A stretch of 64,000 bases of DNA from Sycobia sp. Sy_11 (GCA_018907035.1 JACCIC010000277.1:391001-455000), one strand, 5' to 3'. Positions 46,966-60,003 are shown, numbered from the stretch's first letter. The notes: generated by a model not told the origin, from the letters alone. Numbers and translations are program-made.

Positions 46966-48969
46966 TAATAATACCAGTATATACGTATGTAACGTAGATT
47001 TTTAAGTGATAGGTATAGATAGATATAAATATGAAGCTTTTCATACAGCCGCTCAATTACGTATTCTGATTGGAAGATCTATTTCAACTATTTCATTCTG
47101 TTTTGAATTTTCGTCGTTTTTTCATAATTAACAATAATAAATTATAAAAATCTATAGATATCACATATGTAGACAACTTTTAGTTTAATTTTAAAAAATC
47201 GGAATTTTTGGCAAGTTTTAGATTGGGAAGTATTACTGATGAAGTTTACTTATTAATTTGAATTTTAATTAAATTTTTATGAAATTCACTAACAAAAATA
47301 TAGATCATATTATTTTAATTTTTAATTATGAATTTAATTTTCTTTTTACTTTATTTTTTAGTAGTAATTTTCATTTCAGATTTTACAAGGGTGATTATGG
47401 ACGAAGACTGTCTGATGACTGTCGTTATATTAGTATAATATATTATTGTAGAAAAACTTTAAGAGCGATAAAAATACTTATTTATTTATAAATTTACTCA
47501 TTATAGGATTGTCGATAAAAGAAGTAGAGGATGGCAAAGAAGTAATAAATGATAGTAATAAAGTAAATAGTATTTATTTCGTGATTATAAGTTCTTATAT
47601 TTAGCACGAATTACTTAGCCGTCGATTTAATTAATCAGAAGAATACGAAAAAGAAAATAATGTCTTAGCAACTGACGAAAGTGAACCAATGAGATTTCTT
47701 TAATCTCTTTCTATTTTTCTCTCATTATCTCCTGCTTTTTTCTCGAACTTTGTTAAGTGTAGAAAAGATCGAAAGGTATATGATAAGAGAAAGAAAAAAT
47801 AAAAAGAAAAGGATAGGATAATGAACGACAGATAGAAATAGGAATATAAACAATTTTCTCACGATAAATATCACATTTGACAGTTGTTTCTTCCAGCAGA
47901 GAAATACCTATGATCTATTTCTAAATCTAACGACATTTATATATTAAAAGATTTTCCTCAATGGTCTAGGTATTTTCTCTTAACCTTAGTATTTCCTCAA
48001 TGTACTTTCTAGATGTCTCATTTATAGTTAGGAGCGTATTACTTTTTATGCAAATCAATAATATTCTCGTCTAACTAAATCGATCCTATAGAACCGTCAA
48101 GAAACATTTTTATTCTAATTTAGTTGTGTTTCCTTGTTTTACACTCAAAGATTCTTCATAATCGATTTGGCTACCTTATCGAGATTACATTCTAGATACA
48201 TAGTTGAAGGAACTATATTTTCAGTAGAAAGCGGCCATCGATTATTATTTAAGAAAAAATTTTTATCACTTTATTTATATATGAGATAAATTGCAGTAGC
48301 TGATTTGCACTTTGCCACAATGCATCTAAACTATAATGGGTAAAACAATGATTAAGTCGCGAAAAATCGATCAAACCGTTTTATACTGTTAAAATTCTAT
48401 CTATTACATAAACAGTTAACTTCTTTATAAAGGAAAAAAACTTTATCAATTATAATTAGTTTAATATATAGCTACATAAATTAATTCTTTATAAAATTTC
48501 TAAGATTATAAAATACTTTTTTCACTCCTTGGTTTTTCTATATTTTCGTGTTCATTTGCTTCTCACAGATAAACGAATTGTTATATGCGTGTATTAAGTA
48601 TCGTAATATTGTAATAGTTTATTGTTGTCAGAAGAAATTTATTTTTCTGTTTTTTCGATGTCACGAGTAATTATGCTGGTGTATATGTGTGTACACTATA
48701 CATTCGTCTATAAATATAAATACTTAACCTAATTATTTTGATCAAGTAGAGAACTATTACAAGAAACTAATAATATTAATAATAATTATACTAATAATAA
48801 TAGTAGTAACAATAATAATAATGATAATAATAATATAATGTTCATTTCATAAAATCTATCGGTATCAATATATAATATCAAATATTCTATCGTTTCATTA
48901 GACACGTATAAATTACGTATCCTTTTACTGTTACGTAGAACGAATCTGTGTCATTTATATTTTTTTCAT

Positions 48970-48974
<5 letters not shown>

Positions 48975-49019
<45 letters not shown>
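48975..49019. repeat. (AT)n microsatellite
   Basis: An uninterrupted AT tract in the intron. Confidence 0.95.
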
Positions 49020-49022
<3 letters not shown>

Positions 49023-49131
49023 CAAACTTCTTTTAAATATTTGTAAGAGTAAATTACTCATTATACATGAACATTTACTTGTATTTTGGTGAAACTGTAT
49101 ATATGCCATTCGCTTCGTACATATTTACGGG

Positions 49132-49145
49132 CACGTGGGCACGTG
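49132..49145. promoter_or_regulatory. Two tandem CACGTG E-boxes
   Basis: CACGTGGGCACGTG contains two perfect palindromic E-boxes 8 bp apart inside the intron. bHLH factors bind this core, but function here is unproven. Confidence 0.35.
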
Positions 49146-51864
49146 TGTATTAATACTCTTAATTAAATATATGATTATTCACATCGTCATGTATCATATT
49201 ATCCATTGACATTATGAAATTTCATGAAGTTCTATATTTATACGTAATAGTAGCGAAAACTATCTCAAAAGACGTGTTATACAAGACATACACAATGCTC
49301 TGCCCAATTCTCAGCAACCCCCACAACCCTCGTTTCTTCGCCCTTTTGTCGCCGTTCACTCTCTACACTGCTTTTGCACTAAGCGCAAGGAGAATATACG
49401 AATTCGCTACTATTCTTTTTCTTTCTCCTTTTTCCACATTCGTCTTTTTTCTCATCGCCATTCATCACCGCCACTCCTCTGAATACTATTTGACTCCTCG
49501 CCTTGACCTTTATGTGTGCGTTTCTTTTGTTCCATACATGGGCATATTTGACTTTTTCCACACTCGTACATGCGAGCATTTCACCTTTTCTAGTTAGGGC
49601 TTGTATATATTCATATAGCACGATGCATATATGTATATATATAGATAAAAAAAAGAAATTTACAATTCTTTATGGACTGTGAATTAAGTACAGAAGTTCA
49701 TTACTAGAAAATAAAAAGAAGAAAAAGAAAGGGTTATTGAATTCGAAATGAAATTTAAGAAGTCATTAGAAATAATCGTGCGTTTGTAGATTAATTACAG
49801 AAACCGTTGATTTTTTTATTTTTCTCAGAAACAATCGCGGTGTGCGCTTAACCAGCGTCTCACGGCTTTGCTGCTTGTGTCCCAATAAGAGAAACGAATG
49901 ACAAAGACATAATCAGAGTGCAAGGAAGGAGACACGAGTCACGATGCGCTGAAGCCCGTGTCTCGCGCGTTCGTGCGCCTGCTTGCCGCGGAAGCCTATA
50001 TTTGGAATGTGTATTTCGCATGAGTCGCGTTAATAACTTGGAAGAGAATCTTGGTCCCGGTTCCAAGGTGAAAAATGAGTTTCCATTATTCCTTTTTCGC
50101 TCTTTTGACGTAGTAAGAATAAGCGCGTCGCCGGGACGAGTATAAGCCACTCGTCAATCTGTCCCTGATTGCACTGTTCAGCTGTACAGGTATTCGTTAC
50201 AATATTTTCGAATAAATTTTTGTACAATTAGGAAGAGTCAGGAGGAATGCTTAGAAAAATATACAGATGTTTATATATAAAGCAAGGTGGATCGCGTTTT
50301 TATCACGTGTATATTTTAGGCTTGCTAAAGTTATCATCTACATTAGATGAGTTTTCTGGTGGGTTCAGAACTGCCTCGTGTTCGCGATTAATCTCTAAGA
50401 CTCTTTGATCCTAGGGTTTGAATAAGTTGAATGATCATTATAAATTATCATCCTAGTCATACGTGTGCCGATTTCACTTGAAGGAAGACTAGCTACATAT
50501 AAAAGTCACTTTGATTTAGAATTGGTTGTGATTTAGAACTGTTTATGTGCGCCTTGTACTTATATTAATTTAATCGCTGTACGCATTGAATCTTACAAAA
50601 GTGTAATCCTTTAAATTTTCTATTAAAGAAAGGAGTATATATTAAAATTATTTTAAACTTAATATTATCTCTATTATCTATATCCTCTATTCTATACAGG
50701 ACTTTTGACTGAATTATATTCTTACTGAAAGTTGAAACTTATTGACTCTCATTACATCACTTCATTGAACACTTTGCTATTGTCCTAATACTTTACGAAT
50801 TTGTAATTACTAGAAAATCACCACCAGTCATTCGTGATGTGTGTGTTTCTGACACAACTGCTAATTTCTCTGATTAGTTATTCTCAACTAATTTTTATTT
50901 GAAATTGAGGCTCCTTCGGTAACTGCATCGTTTGGCTGCTAATTGCTAGTTTATATATCACTATTTATGAGTCTACTATTGAGATTTGGTTCTCTTGATA
51001 AATTAATCATTTCTAAACTTTGAAGCTACGATTACAGTGTTCGTGAACTGAGTATTTTGAGCAGCCTTATACTATAACGTCGTCTCGGATTTATATTCAA
51101 CTTCAATTTACTGTTAACTAATTATGTTGTGATTGCATTTTTCTATGTGTTTCATTAGAGATTCTAATAAATATATTTCCGAAATAATATTCAAAATAAA
51201 TATTTTTACTACGTTTAATTTTTTTTAAATGTCTGTCTATTACAATTGATTGGCACATTTTTTTGAAATCACAAGAAATTGTGTCGTAAAAAATTGATTA
51301 CATGCCTCTGAATAATGATAATTGGTATATTTTCCATTCTACGACATTTGAGATGATTTAATTCCCTTTCTTGTTCTGAATATGATAAATATATCTGGCA
51401 ATTGTTATCCTTTATATCGACGCTCCCAACGAATACTAGCACATTTCAAGCAGTCTCATAGCAGAGTAGCATATTTTATTTTCTGCATAGAAAATCAATA
51501 TATTCCGTATTATTGCATGGAAGACAGGAGCAATTTCTAATTTTACGTCGTAAATTCATTCCGACTATCACTTTGCGCTGAAGAGTGGCATAAACTTTAA
51601 CTTTGCATCGAAGATTCTAACACATTCTATTTACGTGATAGATAAATATGTTAATTACGCGAAAGTTATACTTGCGAAACATACATACATTTCAGCGTGT
51701 GTTATATGCGATAACATCTAATAACACCCATTATATTATTATTAATACATCAACACTAGTTTCTGACCACGCTCTCGGACATTATAATGCTCCTTCCAGT
51801 AGTACATGCTGCAAAGGTCTAACCCTAACTTGGAAACTCCTTAGTGAACTATACTTATATTTCC

Positions 51865-51866
<2 letters not shown>

Positions 51867-51914
<48 letters not shown>
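51867..51914. repeat. (AT)n microsatellite
   Basis: An AT tract in the intron. Confidence 0.95.
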
Positions 51915-51919
<5 letters not shown>

Positions 51920-53099
51920 TATATATAGTCATTGATATATACTCAATCAAATCTCACAGCCTATCAAAAATACCCGATTATAAGTACAAAATTCGTTCAA
52001 TATATAATTTATTAATAAAAATGATATATTAAACATATTAATAAGCCTCATAAAATAAAAGATCCAAGTTTTAATGAAATATTCATTATTTATCATAGGG
52101 ATAAAAATTTCAATTTTTTCATACAAAAAATCGTTAACCTATTTTCTACACCGTGAGACAATTTGAATCTTTTTCGTATCAATTGTACGTATACGGCAAT
52201 CGTACGAAGTTCCTTTAATGCAATTATATTGATACCATAAAATGAAAATAGCACATACTCATATGATTCTATTTACATTGATGCTTTATTTATCTGATAA
52301 AGCACAACAGGTAAAAGCTTCTAATTATGTTGGAAAGTTTTTCATGCACAAAAATGCTATTTGTAATGGGGTTCAAAAATGCGTTACTTTTCGCCGCGGA
52401 ATTGGAATTGTACTAATTTTCGTTACATACTTTTTGTCGCGTAATAAATTGTGCTAGTCTTCGTGGTAGGTATCGACTTCATCTATTATCATTAATAACT
52501 TTTTTTAATTTGAATAAAATTAATTTTGATTAAAAACTATTTTCATGGCTTTGTTAGAAGCATAGTTTTAGATGCTAATAATTTTTACTTTATTTTGTTC
52601 TACCATTAATCAGAATTTATAATAGTACTTATTTTGTAATTACTATTCTCAAACACTTCTGTGTTTTTACTTAGTATTTTTTTAAAGATATTTCTTTAAA
52701 TATTGTGGTAATTAATGTAGTAAACATTGTACAAAATTTACTTGGTTTCATCGTTACTTTATGCATACCAAATTGTATTCAATTATGCATATATATTGCA
52801 TTAAATATTTTGTATTATAAAAATCTATTTATCAGGAAGTATTGGCAATTATGGCAGGTTAACGAAAATCTTTAATTTTAAATATTAGCTACTTTGATAC
52901 AATTAATAATTTAAAAATCTTTTTGCCAACTTGAAGAGTTGCAGAGTTCAAGATAATTAATGAAAAGTACAAAGCTGCTAACGTAATAAAAAGAAATCCT
53001 TAAATCAACCTGACGTTCAATTTTCTATTGTATTAATTGTTGTTTCAGATTGACACCGATTTACTGGGGTCTCGGTAAGGACGCGAGTATCGTCGTAGG

Positions 53100-53729
53100 T
53101 CATAGTCCTATGGTAGGGCCCAGCGGATGATAGACCGCGCTCATGTTCAGTCCCTGCACTCCCAGTAGGTCATTCAACGAGTATGTGAGGCTGGCGGCAC
53201 GTGTGGCCGCCGCCGCGGCCCCAGGGTGGGGTCGGCAGACCACCGCAGCGGCTGCAGCTTCCAGCGCCCTCTTCACGTCGAAGACAACAGCCTGGGTCGC
53301 GGCGGCGGCAGCCGCAGAGCCCGGCGCTTGTGCCGCCGCCGCCGCTGCAGCTGCATACCGATAACTGGCAGCAGCTGCGGCGGCGACTACCGCGGCGGAG
53401 GCCGAAGAAGCGGATGCAGGCTGGGCCGGGGCACCAACGAGGCTGGGGGCAAGCAACGCGTGGCCGGGGTGGTGGTGCTGCTGGTGGGGGTGAGGAGCGG
53501 CGGCAACGTTCACGGCCGCGGCTGCCGCAGCGGCCTGGGCGGCGGCGGCCGCGGCAGCCGCGTTCGGAGGCAGCGCGTATGGAGCGTAGCGGTAGGTCGC
53601 GGTGGCGCCGGCTGCGGGGGGCTGTGCGACCATCACCAACTCACCGTAAGCACCTCTGCTGGCTGCCCGCGTCTTCGCCAGATTGGCTGGTAGCATCACT
53701 TCTTTAGGTTGCGCTTTCTTACACTCAAC
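53100..53729 (-). CDS. Rbp6: Musashi/Rbp6-like exon: RRM2 end, alternative Ala-rich terminus
   Basis: The acceptor TGTTTCAG lies just before 53729. The exon opens in frame with VECKKAQPKEVMLPANLAKT, the highly conserved end of Musashi RRM2. After RAASRGAY there is a near-perfect donor (TTACG then GTGAGT, exon end 53645), giving an 85-nt exon that joins in phase to the 33-nt microexon. Without that splice the frame runs on through YRYAPYALP, long alanine runs, a His-rich patch and a less biased end (SLNDLLGVQGLNMSAVYHP) to TGA at 53102-53100. The read-through form would be an alternative C-terminus of about 180 residues. Opposite-strand open frames here only mirror the GC-rich repeats. The RRM exons lie to the right of the window. 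Confidence 0.8.
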   Translation of the reverse strand, partial: VECKKAQPKEVMLPANLAKTRAASRGAYGELVMVAQPPAAGATATYRYAPYALPPNAAAAAAAAQAAAAAAAVNVAAAPHPHQQHHHPGHALLAPSLVGAPAQPASASSASAAVVAAAAAASYRYAAAAAAAAQAPGSAAAAAATQAVVFDVKRALEAAAAAVVCRPHPGAAAAATRAASLTYSLNDLLGVQGLNMSAVYHPLGPTIGL

Positions 53730-53954
53730 CTGAAACAGATGTTTGAAAAATATTTTATTACGGAGAGCGCGGTTCTTCTAAAAATATATGTATTCTTACT
53801 AATATAATCGTGTATACATAACTGACCAAATGCGGGATTACTACTTAAATGTGAAAATGAATCTGAAACTTATACTTGTATTTCATGATCGACTTATTGT
53901 ATTTAAAGTATGACTATAGTTTGTATAGTTTGTACAAATTATTTATTAATATAA

Positions 53955-54040
53955 TAGCTTCCCGTCTCAGCTTCTCCCAAGATATTAACGTAAACGACAT
54001 ATCAAATAATTAAATACTGTCTATCTTCCGTCTAGAAGGT
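53955..54040 (-). mobile_element. Helitron 3'-end relic
   Basis: TAGCTTCCCGTCTCAGCTTC, then CCAAGATATTAACGTAAACGA, is a diverged copy of the family's 3' terminus in minus orientation. Confidence 0.55.
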
Positions 54041-55047
54041 AGAGATAATTATGGGGACTTCCTATAGTCATTTGTTAATTACACTTGGTAGCAGTAATAC
54101 CATAATGTGCAGGAGCGCAGGTATAAAGTGGGCATCTATCAGAAAGAAAGGGTCACACTTGTTGGAAAAAAATAGACACGTTACTCGCTTACGTAATAAA
54201 ATTATGTAAAGAAAATGAAATGGTGATGAGTTGGTGTCTGCTATACTAAAATTTCTTTTTATGTAGCTAGTTATTGAAAAAACAAAACAGCGTTTAAGGT
54301 ATAACGATAAACAATTTTTTAATAGCACGAAAAGTATATAGATAGAAGTGTTCTCCCGAAAGTACGTAGGACGACTGACGCTAGCATATTTTGAAGTAAA
54401 ACGAATTAATTTAGTTAACGGTTTCATGCTCTCAAGTCGAAACAAGTTAGTTGTGAAGGGTCTATTGCACCAATCTGGCGAGTCCCGTTATAATTCCTAA
54501 TGAGTATAATTCCCCGGGTCTAGAGAAACGCCAAACGACCCAGTAAATATAAAACAGGTACCTTCGTACAGATGTTTGTCGAGAAATACTGCTAGCAAAA
54601 AAGAATTGAATAAAAAAATATATATATTTTTTAATCAGATGTACGACGTTTTTAAATATTGTTTCGAAATTTTACTATGGCCTGAGATATAAAATATGTT
54701 CAAAGGACTATGTATTTATAGTTTTTGATATGAAAATTAAATTTCTATCGAACACGACTACGATACTTTTAATCAGCAATTATAAAAAATCGACAAATCG
54801 GTTCTGCTCATTTTTTTGGAAGTTCATCCACAATCTCCGTTATGGTACTCACATAGCAATTTTTGTTGTAGGGTACTTGCTGCGATATGATCTCATCAGC
54901 CTTGGAGTACGGTTGCATGATTATAATATGTCGGCGAGATTCGCATTGCAGCAAACTTTCTGCAAGCATGCACTTCGGCATGTAATGTTTCAGAAAATTG
55001 GACAAAATAAATCGTGTAACTATCGAAATGTATTATACAGATATCAG

Positions 55048-55100
<53 letters not shown>

Positions 55101-55129
55101 GAGTATATATGTCGTAAATACTAGAACAT
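54041..55129. other. No supported gene
   Basis: Open frames of 60-125 codons on both strands show no recognisable domain. An (AT)n tract lies at 55051-55096. Confidence 0.5.
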
Positions 55130-55214
55130 AACTAGCATCCCCCGTTTCGGCTACGCCGGAGATAATAATTGAACCGATTTCTTAAACAATTCAATAATAT
55201 CTAAGTAAAAATTA

Positions 55215-55218
<4 letters not shown>

Positions 55219-55266
<48 letters not shown>

Positions 55267-55372
55267 CTATATTACTATAAATAATTGACCCTAATTTACC
55301 TATCGTCTGTAGACAAACCTGCTTCAAAGTAGCGTCTACTTCAAAAAGCTAATATTTCGCCGACCACTTTGT

Positions 55373-55436
<64 letters not shown>

Positions 55437-55981
55437 TATTAAAAACGGCTTGAACGCGAAAAATTTTACTTTCAAGTTCAAGCGGTAGAAAAAGGGCTCA
55501 AGTGTCTCGAAGCAACGTTTTCGGATAGTATCATGTTCGGACGGTAGGATATGTCTCGCGACAACTTTTACTTGGAGTGTGCGTGTTCAAATGATAGAAT
55601 ACGAATCTCTTTATAGAAGTTGTTCCGGGATACTTGGACTTGTTTCTCACCAACTATACATGGCACTCCCCGTAGAAGTCGTTCGGAAAGACCTAGATAT
55701 TGTATTTTACCGTCCCAGCACGAATCATCCCATAGAAGTTGATTTTCTCATACCTGGTCGTCGTTTTCTATCAACTAAATACAATATTCCACGTATAAAT
55801 CGTCCAAAGATACCTGGACATCGCATTCTATCATCCGAACACAAAACTCTCAATGGAAATCGTCCTGAGGCAACGGGATATCGTATTAAAATCACCCGTA
55901 TAGGCCAATACAATATTTCTCAGTAAAAACCGTATTAACCGTATTCATTTACACATATTTAGGTAATATACACAGACACAT

Positions 55982-56042
<61 letters not shown>

Positions 56043-56043
56043 T
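55219..56043. repeat. (AT)n tracts in Helitron copy
   Basis: AT tracts lie at about 55219-55262, 55377-55433 and 55985-56043, at family-typical positions. Between them are inverted about 60-bp units. Confidence 0.85.
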
Positions 56044-56389
56044 TCGTATATTTTTACGTTTTTTATTTAAAATCCGTGAATATTTTTGTAGCGTTGCCAA
56101 CTGAAATTCAAGCAAAATGTTGAATTGCGATTAGAATATTTTTTAAGCGGACGCTGGTTATTGTCTTTTTATGCAGACGTGACGATGTATTTACATATGT
56201 ATATAATATACATAGTTTCGAGGTTGTGAAAGAATCCCATTTTACCATAATTTTTTTGTTCAAACTAAAAAAAACATAGTCTATTGTCACAATTCTGAAG
56301 TTAAATATAACGTATAAAAGCAAAAATATAATTTGTCGGCACAAATTACGTTCAGTATGATTTGACATACACAACCATTTTATAAGAGA

Positions 56390-56411
56390 AGAAAGAGAAA
56401 GAGACAGAGAA

Positions 56412-56494
<83 letters not shown>

Positions 56495-56525
56495 AAGAGA
56501 GAGGGAGGGAGAGAGCGAGAGAGAG
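56390..56525. repeat. (GA)n microsatellite
   Basis: A long, slightly impure GA tract directly before the mariner sequence. A short GA remnant resumes at about 58337. Confidence 0.95.
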
Positions 56526-57728
56526 AATTAGAATTAGAATTAGAATTTCATTTTTGCAATACGTTGATTAGAAAATTTTTGATAGTCTTTTGAATTTAGT
56601 GTTTCATTGTTTTTACAAAAGCATGGAAACAAACGAATTTCTAGTGGTTATTAAACATTACTTTCTGCGTGGAAAAACAATTAAGGAAACTGAAGAATAG
56701 CTTAAAAAATATTATAAGGACTCTGTGCCATCACATGGAATGGTTCACAAGTGGTTTACTGAATTTCCTTGTGGTGGAATGAATACAAGTGATGTTGAGC
56801 GTTCTGGTCGTCCAAAAGAGGTAACTAATCAAGTTATGGGCAATAAAATCCATGTTGTGATACTCGGAGGTCGTCGATTAAAGATACGCGAGATTAGTAA
56901 CACTGTAGGAATTTTGACTGAATGCGTATTTCATATTTTTCATGAAATTTTGAATATGATAAAACTATCTGCAAGATAGGTGCCGCGTTTGCACACAGTC
57001 GACAATAAACGATCATGCATTGTTGCATCTAAACAATGTTTGGACATGTTTCAGCGTAATCCAACCGAATTTTTGCGCCGTTATGTTACTTTTGATGAAA
57101 CATGGATTCATGACTATACGCCAGAAATGACGCTACAGCCAAAAATGTGGACTGAACATGGAAAACCTGCTTCGAAAAAAGCAAAAACTGTTCCATCAAC
57201 CGGTAAAGTCATGGCCCCAGTTTTTTAATAACTGTGTAATACTAATCGATTACCGACAGGAGGGAAAAACAATTGCAGGACAGTATTATGCTTTATTATT
57301 GGATACGTTTGAAGCCATACTGAAGGAAAAGCGACCCCATCTGGTGAAGGTCTTCCACCACGACAACGCACCAGCTCAGACGAGTGCTATAGCAACAGTC
57401 AAATTAGCAGAATTACGTTACGAATTACTTCCTCACCCACCTTATTCTTCAGATTTAGCACCGTCCGATTATTTTCTATTTCCAAACATGAAAACTTGGC
57501 TTGATGGTAAAAGATTTTCATCGAATGAAGAGATTATGACTGCGAAAAATGATTATTTTGCTGATTTCGACAAAAATTACTTTTTGGCAGGCTTAAAAAA
57601 GATTGAATACAGCTGGAATAAATGTATCGAGTTGGGAGGGAACTATATTGAAAAATATAAAAAAAAAGTTTAAATAAATTGTTTTTTCATTTAAAAGTCA
57701 CGAACTTATCAAACCACCCTCGTAACAT
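56526..57728 (+). pseudogene. mariner transposase pseudogene, 5' TIR missing
   Basis: An ATG at 56623 starts METNEFLVVIKHYFLRGKT. In-frame stops occur at 56698 and 56977. Helix-turn-helix text (VHKWFTEF; DVERSGRPKE) is followed by VTFDETWIHDYTPE with the first catalytic Asp, then a frameshift near 57200, then FHHDNAPAQTS with the second and LAPSDYFLFPNMKTWLDGKR with the third. The spacing is D,34,D, typical of the mariner subgroup. A candidate 3' TIR, ATCAAACCACCCTCGTA, ends near 57725. The matching 5' terminus is not seen: (GA)n begins about 100 bp before the ATG. Confidence 0.85.
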
Positions 57729-58330
57729 GAATCGAATACTAAGATAACGTTCTCTATAAAATCGAATCAACGAAGGCTTCAAAGCAGAGATTTTATAGGA
57801 AGATCTTATATGCGCTGGTATCTCATTTTATAAACGTAAAGTAGCAATGCTGAATGAGTAAATATTGCGTGACAATCGTGCCCTATTAATAAATAGGTCA
57901 ATGTCAACATCACGGAGCGAGCCTTAACTGATAATTTTTTTAAATTTTAGTTTCTTACAAAGATAAAATGGTTCACCGTATCTTAGTACAGATGCTAGTA
58001 GCGTAACTGTAAGTTAATCTCTACGTAGATTATACGGTAAGATTCCTAGCTTCCCCTGTAGGCGGAGGAAATATGATCAGATTTCTTAAGGTCTAAGGCG
58101 AACCATATTGCAGCGTTCTTATAGTGATGTAACTTTAGCATCAGTTAGGCGGGAAGGTCAAGAAAGAGAGAGCAATAATAATCTAAGTATCAGAAGACTA
58201 GCTGCTTAATAAGTTTTACTTTTAACTGATATGTAAAGCAAGTGTTGCTTTTGCTTAATCTTGTTAACGCTGCAAAACTTTTCCTTGCGGTGAGCCTTCA
58301 TTGCGGGGCCTATGTTAAGGAGCTATCGGC
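57729..58330. other. Unrecognised 600-bp segment beside mariner
   Basis: A GC-balanced, apparently single-copy stretch with no long frame, trapped between the mariner 3' end and the resumed Helitron. I cannot assign it. Confidence 0.4.
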
Positions 58331-58831
58331 AAAGAAAGAGAGAGAGATACACATTTTTCCACGTAAGAGAAAATAAAATTTACAAAAATCAAAAGATATC
58401 CCTAAGGTGTGAGAGCAGTGTCAGATTAACCTAAAGAACAAAAAGGGTAATACCGAATAACGCCACACGTTCTATAGGATGCGAATCCCAAAGTTAGATA
58501 TGACCATTCAATTGAACTGGCCTGGTATTAATACTTTAAACGGACTACGTTGTATTCATAATCGTAATTCAAGACGCCACCTACTGGTCGTTGGTGAAAC
58601 TGGCTGTACAGACCGTTAACTTAATTTATTGATGAAAGCAAAATGATTTTCAATAAAAAAATATAGCCTTAATATAGCCTATAAATATGTCCTTCCCAAG
58701 ATAATTTAGAATGTATGTATCAAAGTAGTTTTTTCAGCTATCGTGTTCAAACAAAAACATGCTTTTTGTCTTTATAAATAGTATGATATGATATGATATG
58801 ATATGATATGATATGATTTTATATGATATAA

Positions 58832-58833
<2 letters not shown>

Positions 58834-58921
<88 letters not shown>
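58834..58921. repeat. (AT)n microsatellite
   Basis: About 88 bp of AT between an (ATATG)n array (58786-58830) and another Helitron 3' end. Confidence 0.95.
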
Positions 58922-58924
<3 letters not shown>

Positions 58925-59020
58925 CATCCGCCGTTCGGCTTCACACGAGACAGATTATGACCGATTTAAACAGTTAAATAATATTTATTTAAACAATTCT
59001 GTATCTATAGACCTATGTTC
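58922..59020 (-). mobile_element. Helitron 3'-end fragment
   Basis: TTAGCATCCGCCGTTCGGCT, then CACACGAGAC, is a degraded family 3' terminus in minus orientation, with nothing of the element body beyond about 100 bp. Confidence 0.6.
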
Positions 59021-59287
59021 CTATAGATATTTTTACCCTTTGACATTATTCGATCTTGGCCCCCCTCCCCTGAAGCATCGGCAGTGGTGTCTCTGTATTG
59101 AGTTAGCCCCGTCATCCTATTTTTCTGAAAAAATTTTATACATGTTTTTTGGAGCATGAATTATGAATATGATAATAACTTTAGATCAAAATGAAATATT
59201 TATTCCCAAATCCATGAAACTTCCATGAAAATCATTATTTTTTAAATTTATCTCAAAATCATATAGCTCATTAAAATACATATTTTT
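59021..59287. other. No supported gene
   Basis: Unrecognised sequence with a C-rich run near 59060. It has no long open frame. Confidence 0.5.
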
Positions 59288-60003
59288 TGTTGCGAACAAT
59301 TTTTCGTTCAAGCTATACATTTGTTTGTTGCGCGAGCAAAAAAAGAGTCAGTTCTTTCAAACTGAGTGAAAGGAATATTTCTCGTATTGCTCACACTGAT
59401 CGTGAACGTTAATCGCGATCAGTACAATTTTTTGATGATGGATCGAAACAAAGGAAAACACAAGTTTTTATAAAACAACAGTAACACTTTAATCAGTAAG
59501 AAAAATCAATATATAAAATGATACAAGACTACCGCGTACAATGTTTGTTAATATTGATATTGAACGGACGAGTGTTATAATATATCTGCTAGTCTAACAT
59601 AATTTTACTTAACATAATAGTTCCGTATTCTGTGCGTGGGAGGAGCTACAGTAGATATTTGAGCTGAGACATTTCCTATTGGTCTATTGAATATTATGCA
59701 GGTATGCTAAATTGGGAGTGGAGATGAAAGGGGGGGGGCTTAGCATGTTGGTGCAAGAATCGCGTTATAGAATGCTTGAGTCTAATTAGGCATTTTCGCA
59801 GCTGTTTGGTGTTATAAATTGAACAATGTATAACTTTTGGGGTTTCTCTGATATCTATGCAGACGTTATTTATATTTATTACAAGAGTAATTAACATGAT
59901 TATATGTCGACAGCTTTTTGTCATCTATTACAATCTTCTTACTGCAAATTAACAGAGGAGTATATAATTCATAATACAAGTTTAATTACAGCGATTCCAA
60001 ACA
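59288..60003 (-). mobile_element. Second BEL/Pao element, 3' LTR
   Basis: On the minus strand the LTR starts TGTTTGGAATCGCTG at 60003, directly after the purine tract AAGGCGGGCGGCA. The outer end is placed at TGTTGCGAAC (59288), but this is approximate because the partner LTR is outside the window. Confidence 0.55.

Larger units (their letters stand above)
43545..53099 (-). other. Large intron of Rbp6-like gene
   Basis: About 9.5 kb of mostly unique AT-rich sequence, with microsatellites at 45312-45352 (CT), 46843-46965 (TAA), 48975-49019 (AT) and 51867-51914 (AT). Less AT-rich islands lie at about 45420-45850 and 49850-50160, where I could not recognise exons on either strand. No sizeable mobile element was recognised. 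Confidence 0.5.
55130..58786 (-). mobile_element. Helitron copy split by mariner and an unknown segment
   Basis: The 3' terminus CTAG is at 55130-55133 with the hairpin beside it. The 5' terminus is at 58786, followed outward by (ATATG)n. Family text is continuous from 55130 to about 56525 and from about 58330 to 58786. The break is in the family's (GA)n tract and is occupied by a mariner pseudogene and about 600 bp of unrecognised sequence. Confidence 0.7.

Noticed and set aside
49214..49597. 127-residue plus-strand frame
   Set aside because: Phe/Tyr/Leu-rich translation of pyrimidine-rich intron; no recognisable domain, and it lies inside the Rbp6-like intron.
53143..53707. Long plus-strand frames opposite the Ala-rich exon
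   Set aside because: They are antisense shadows of a GC-rich, repeat-coded exon; the minus strand has the conserved RRM2 end and splice sites.
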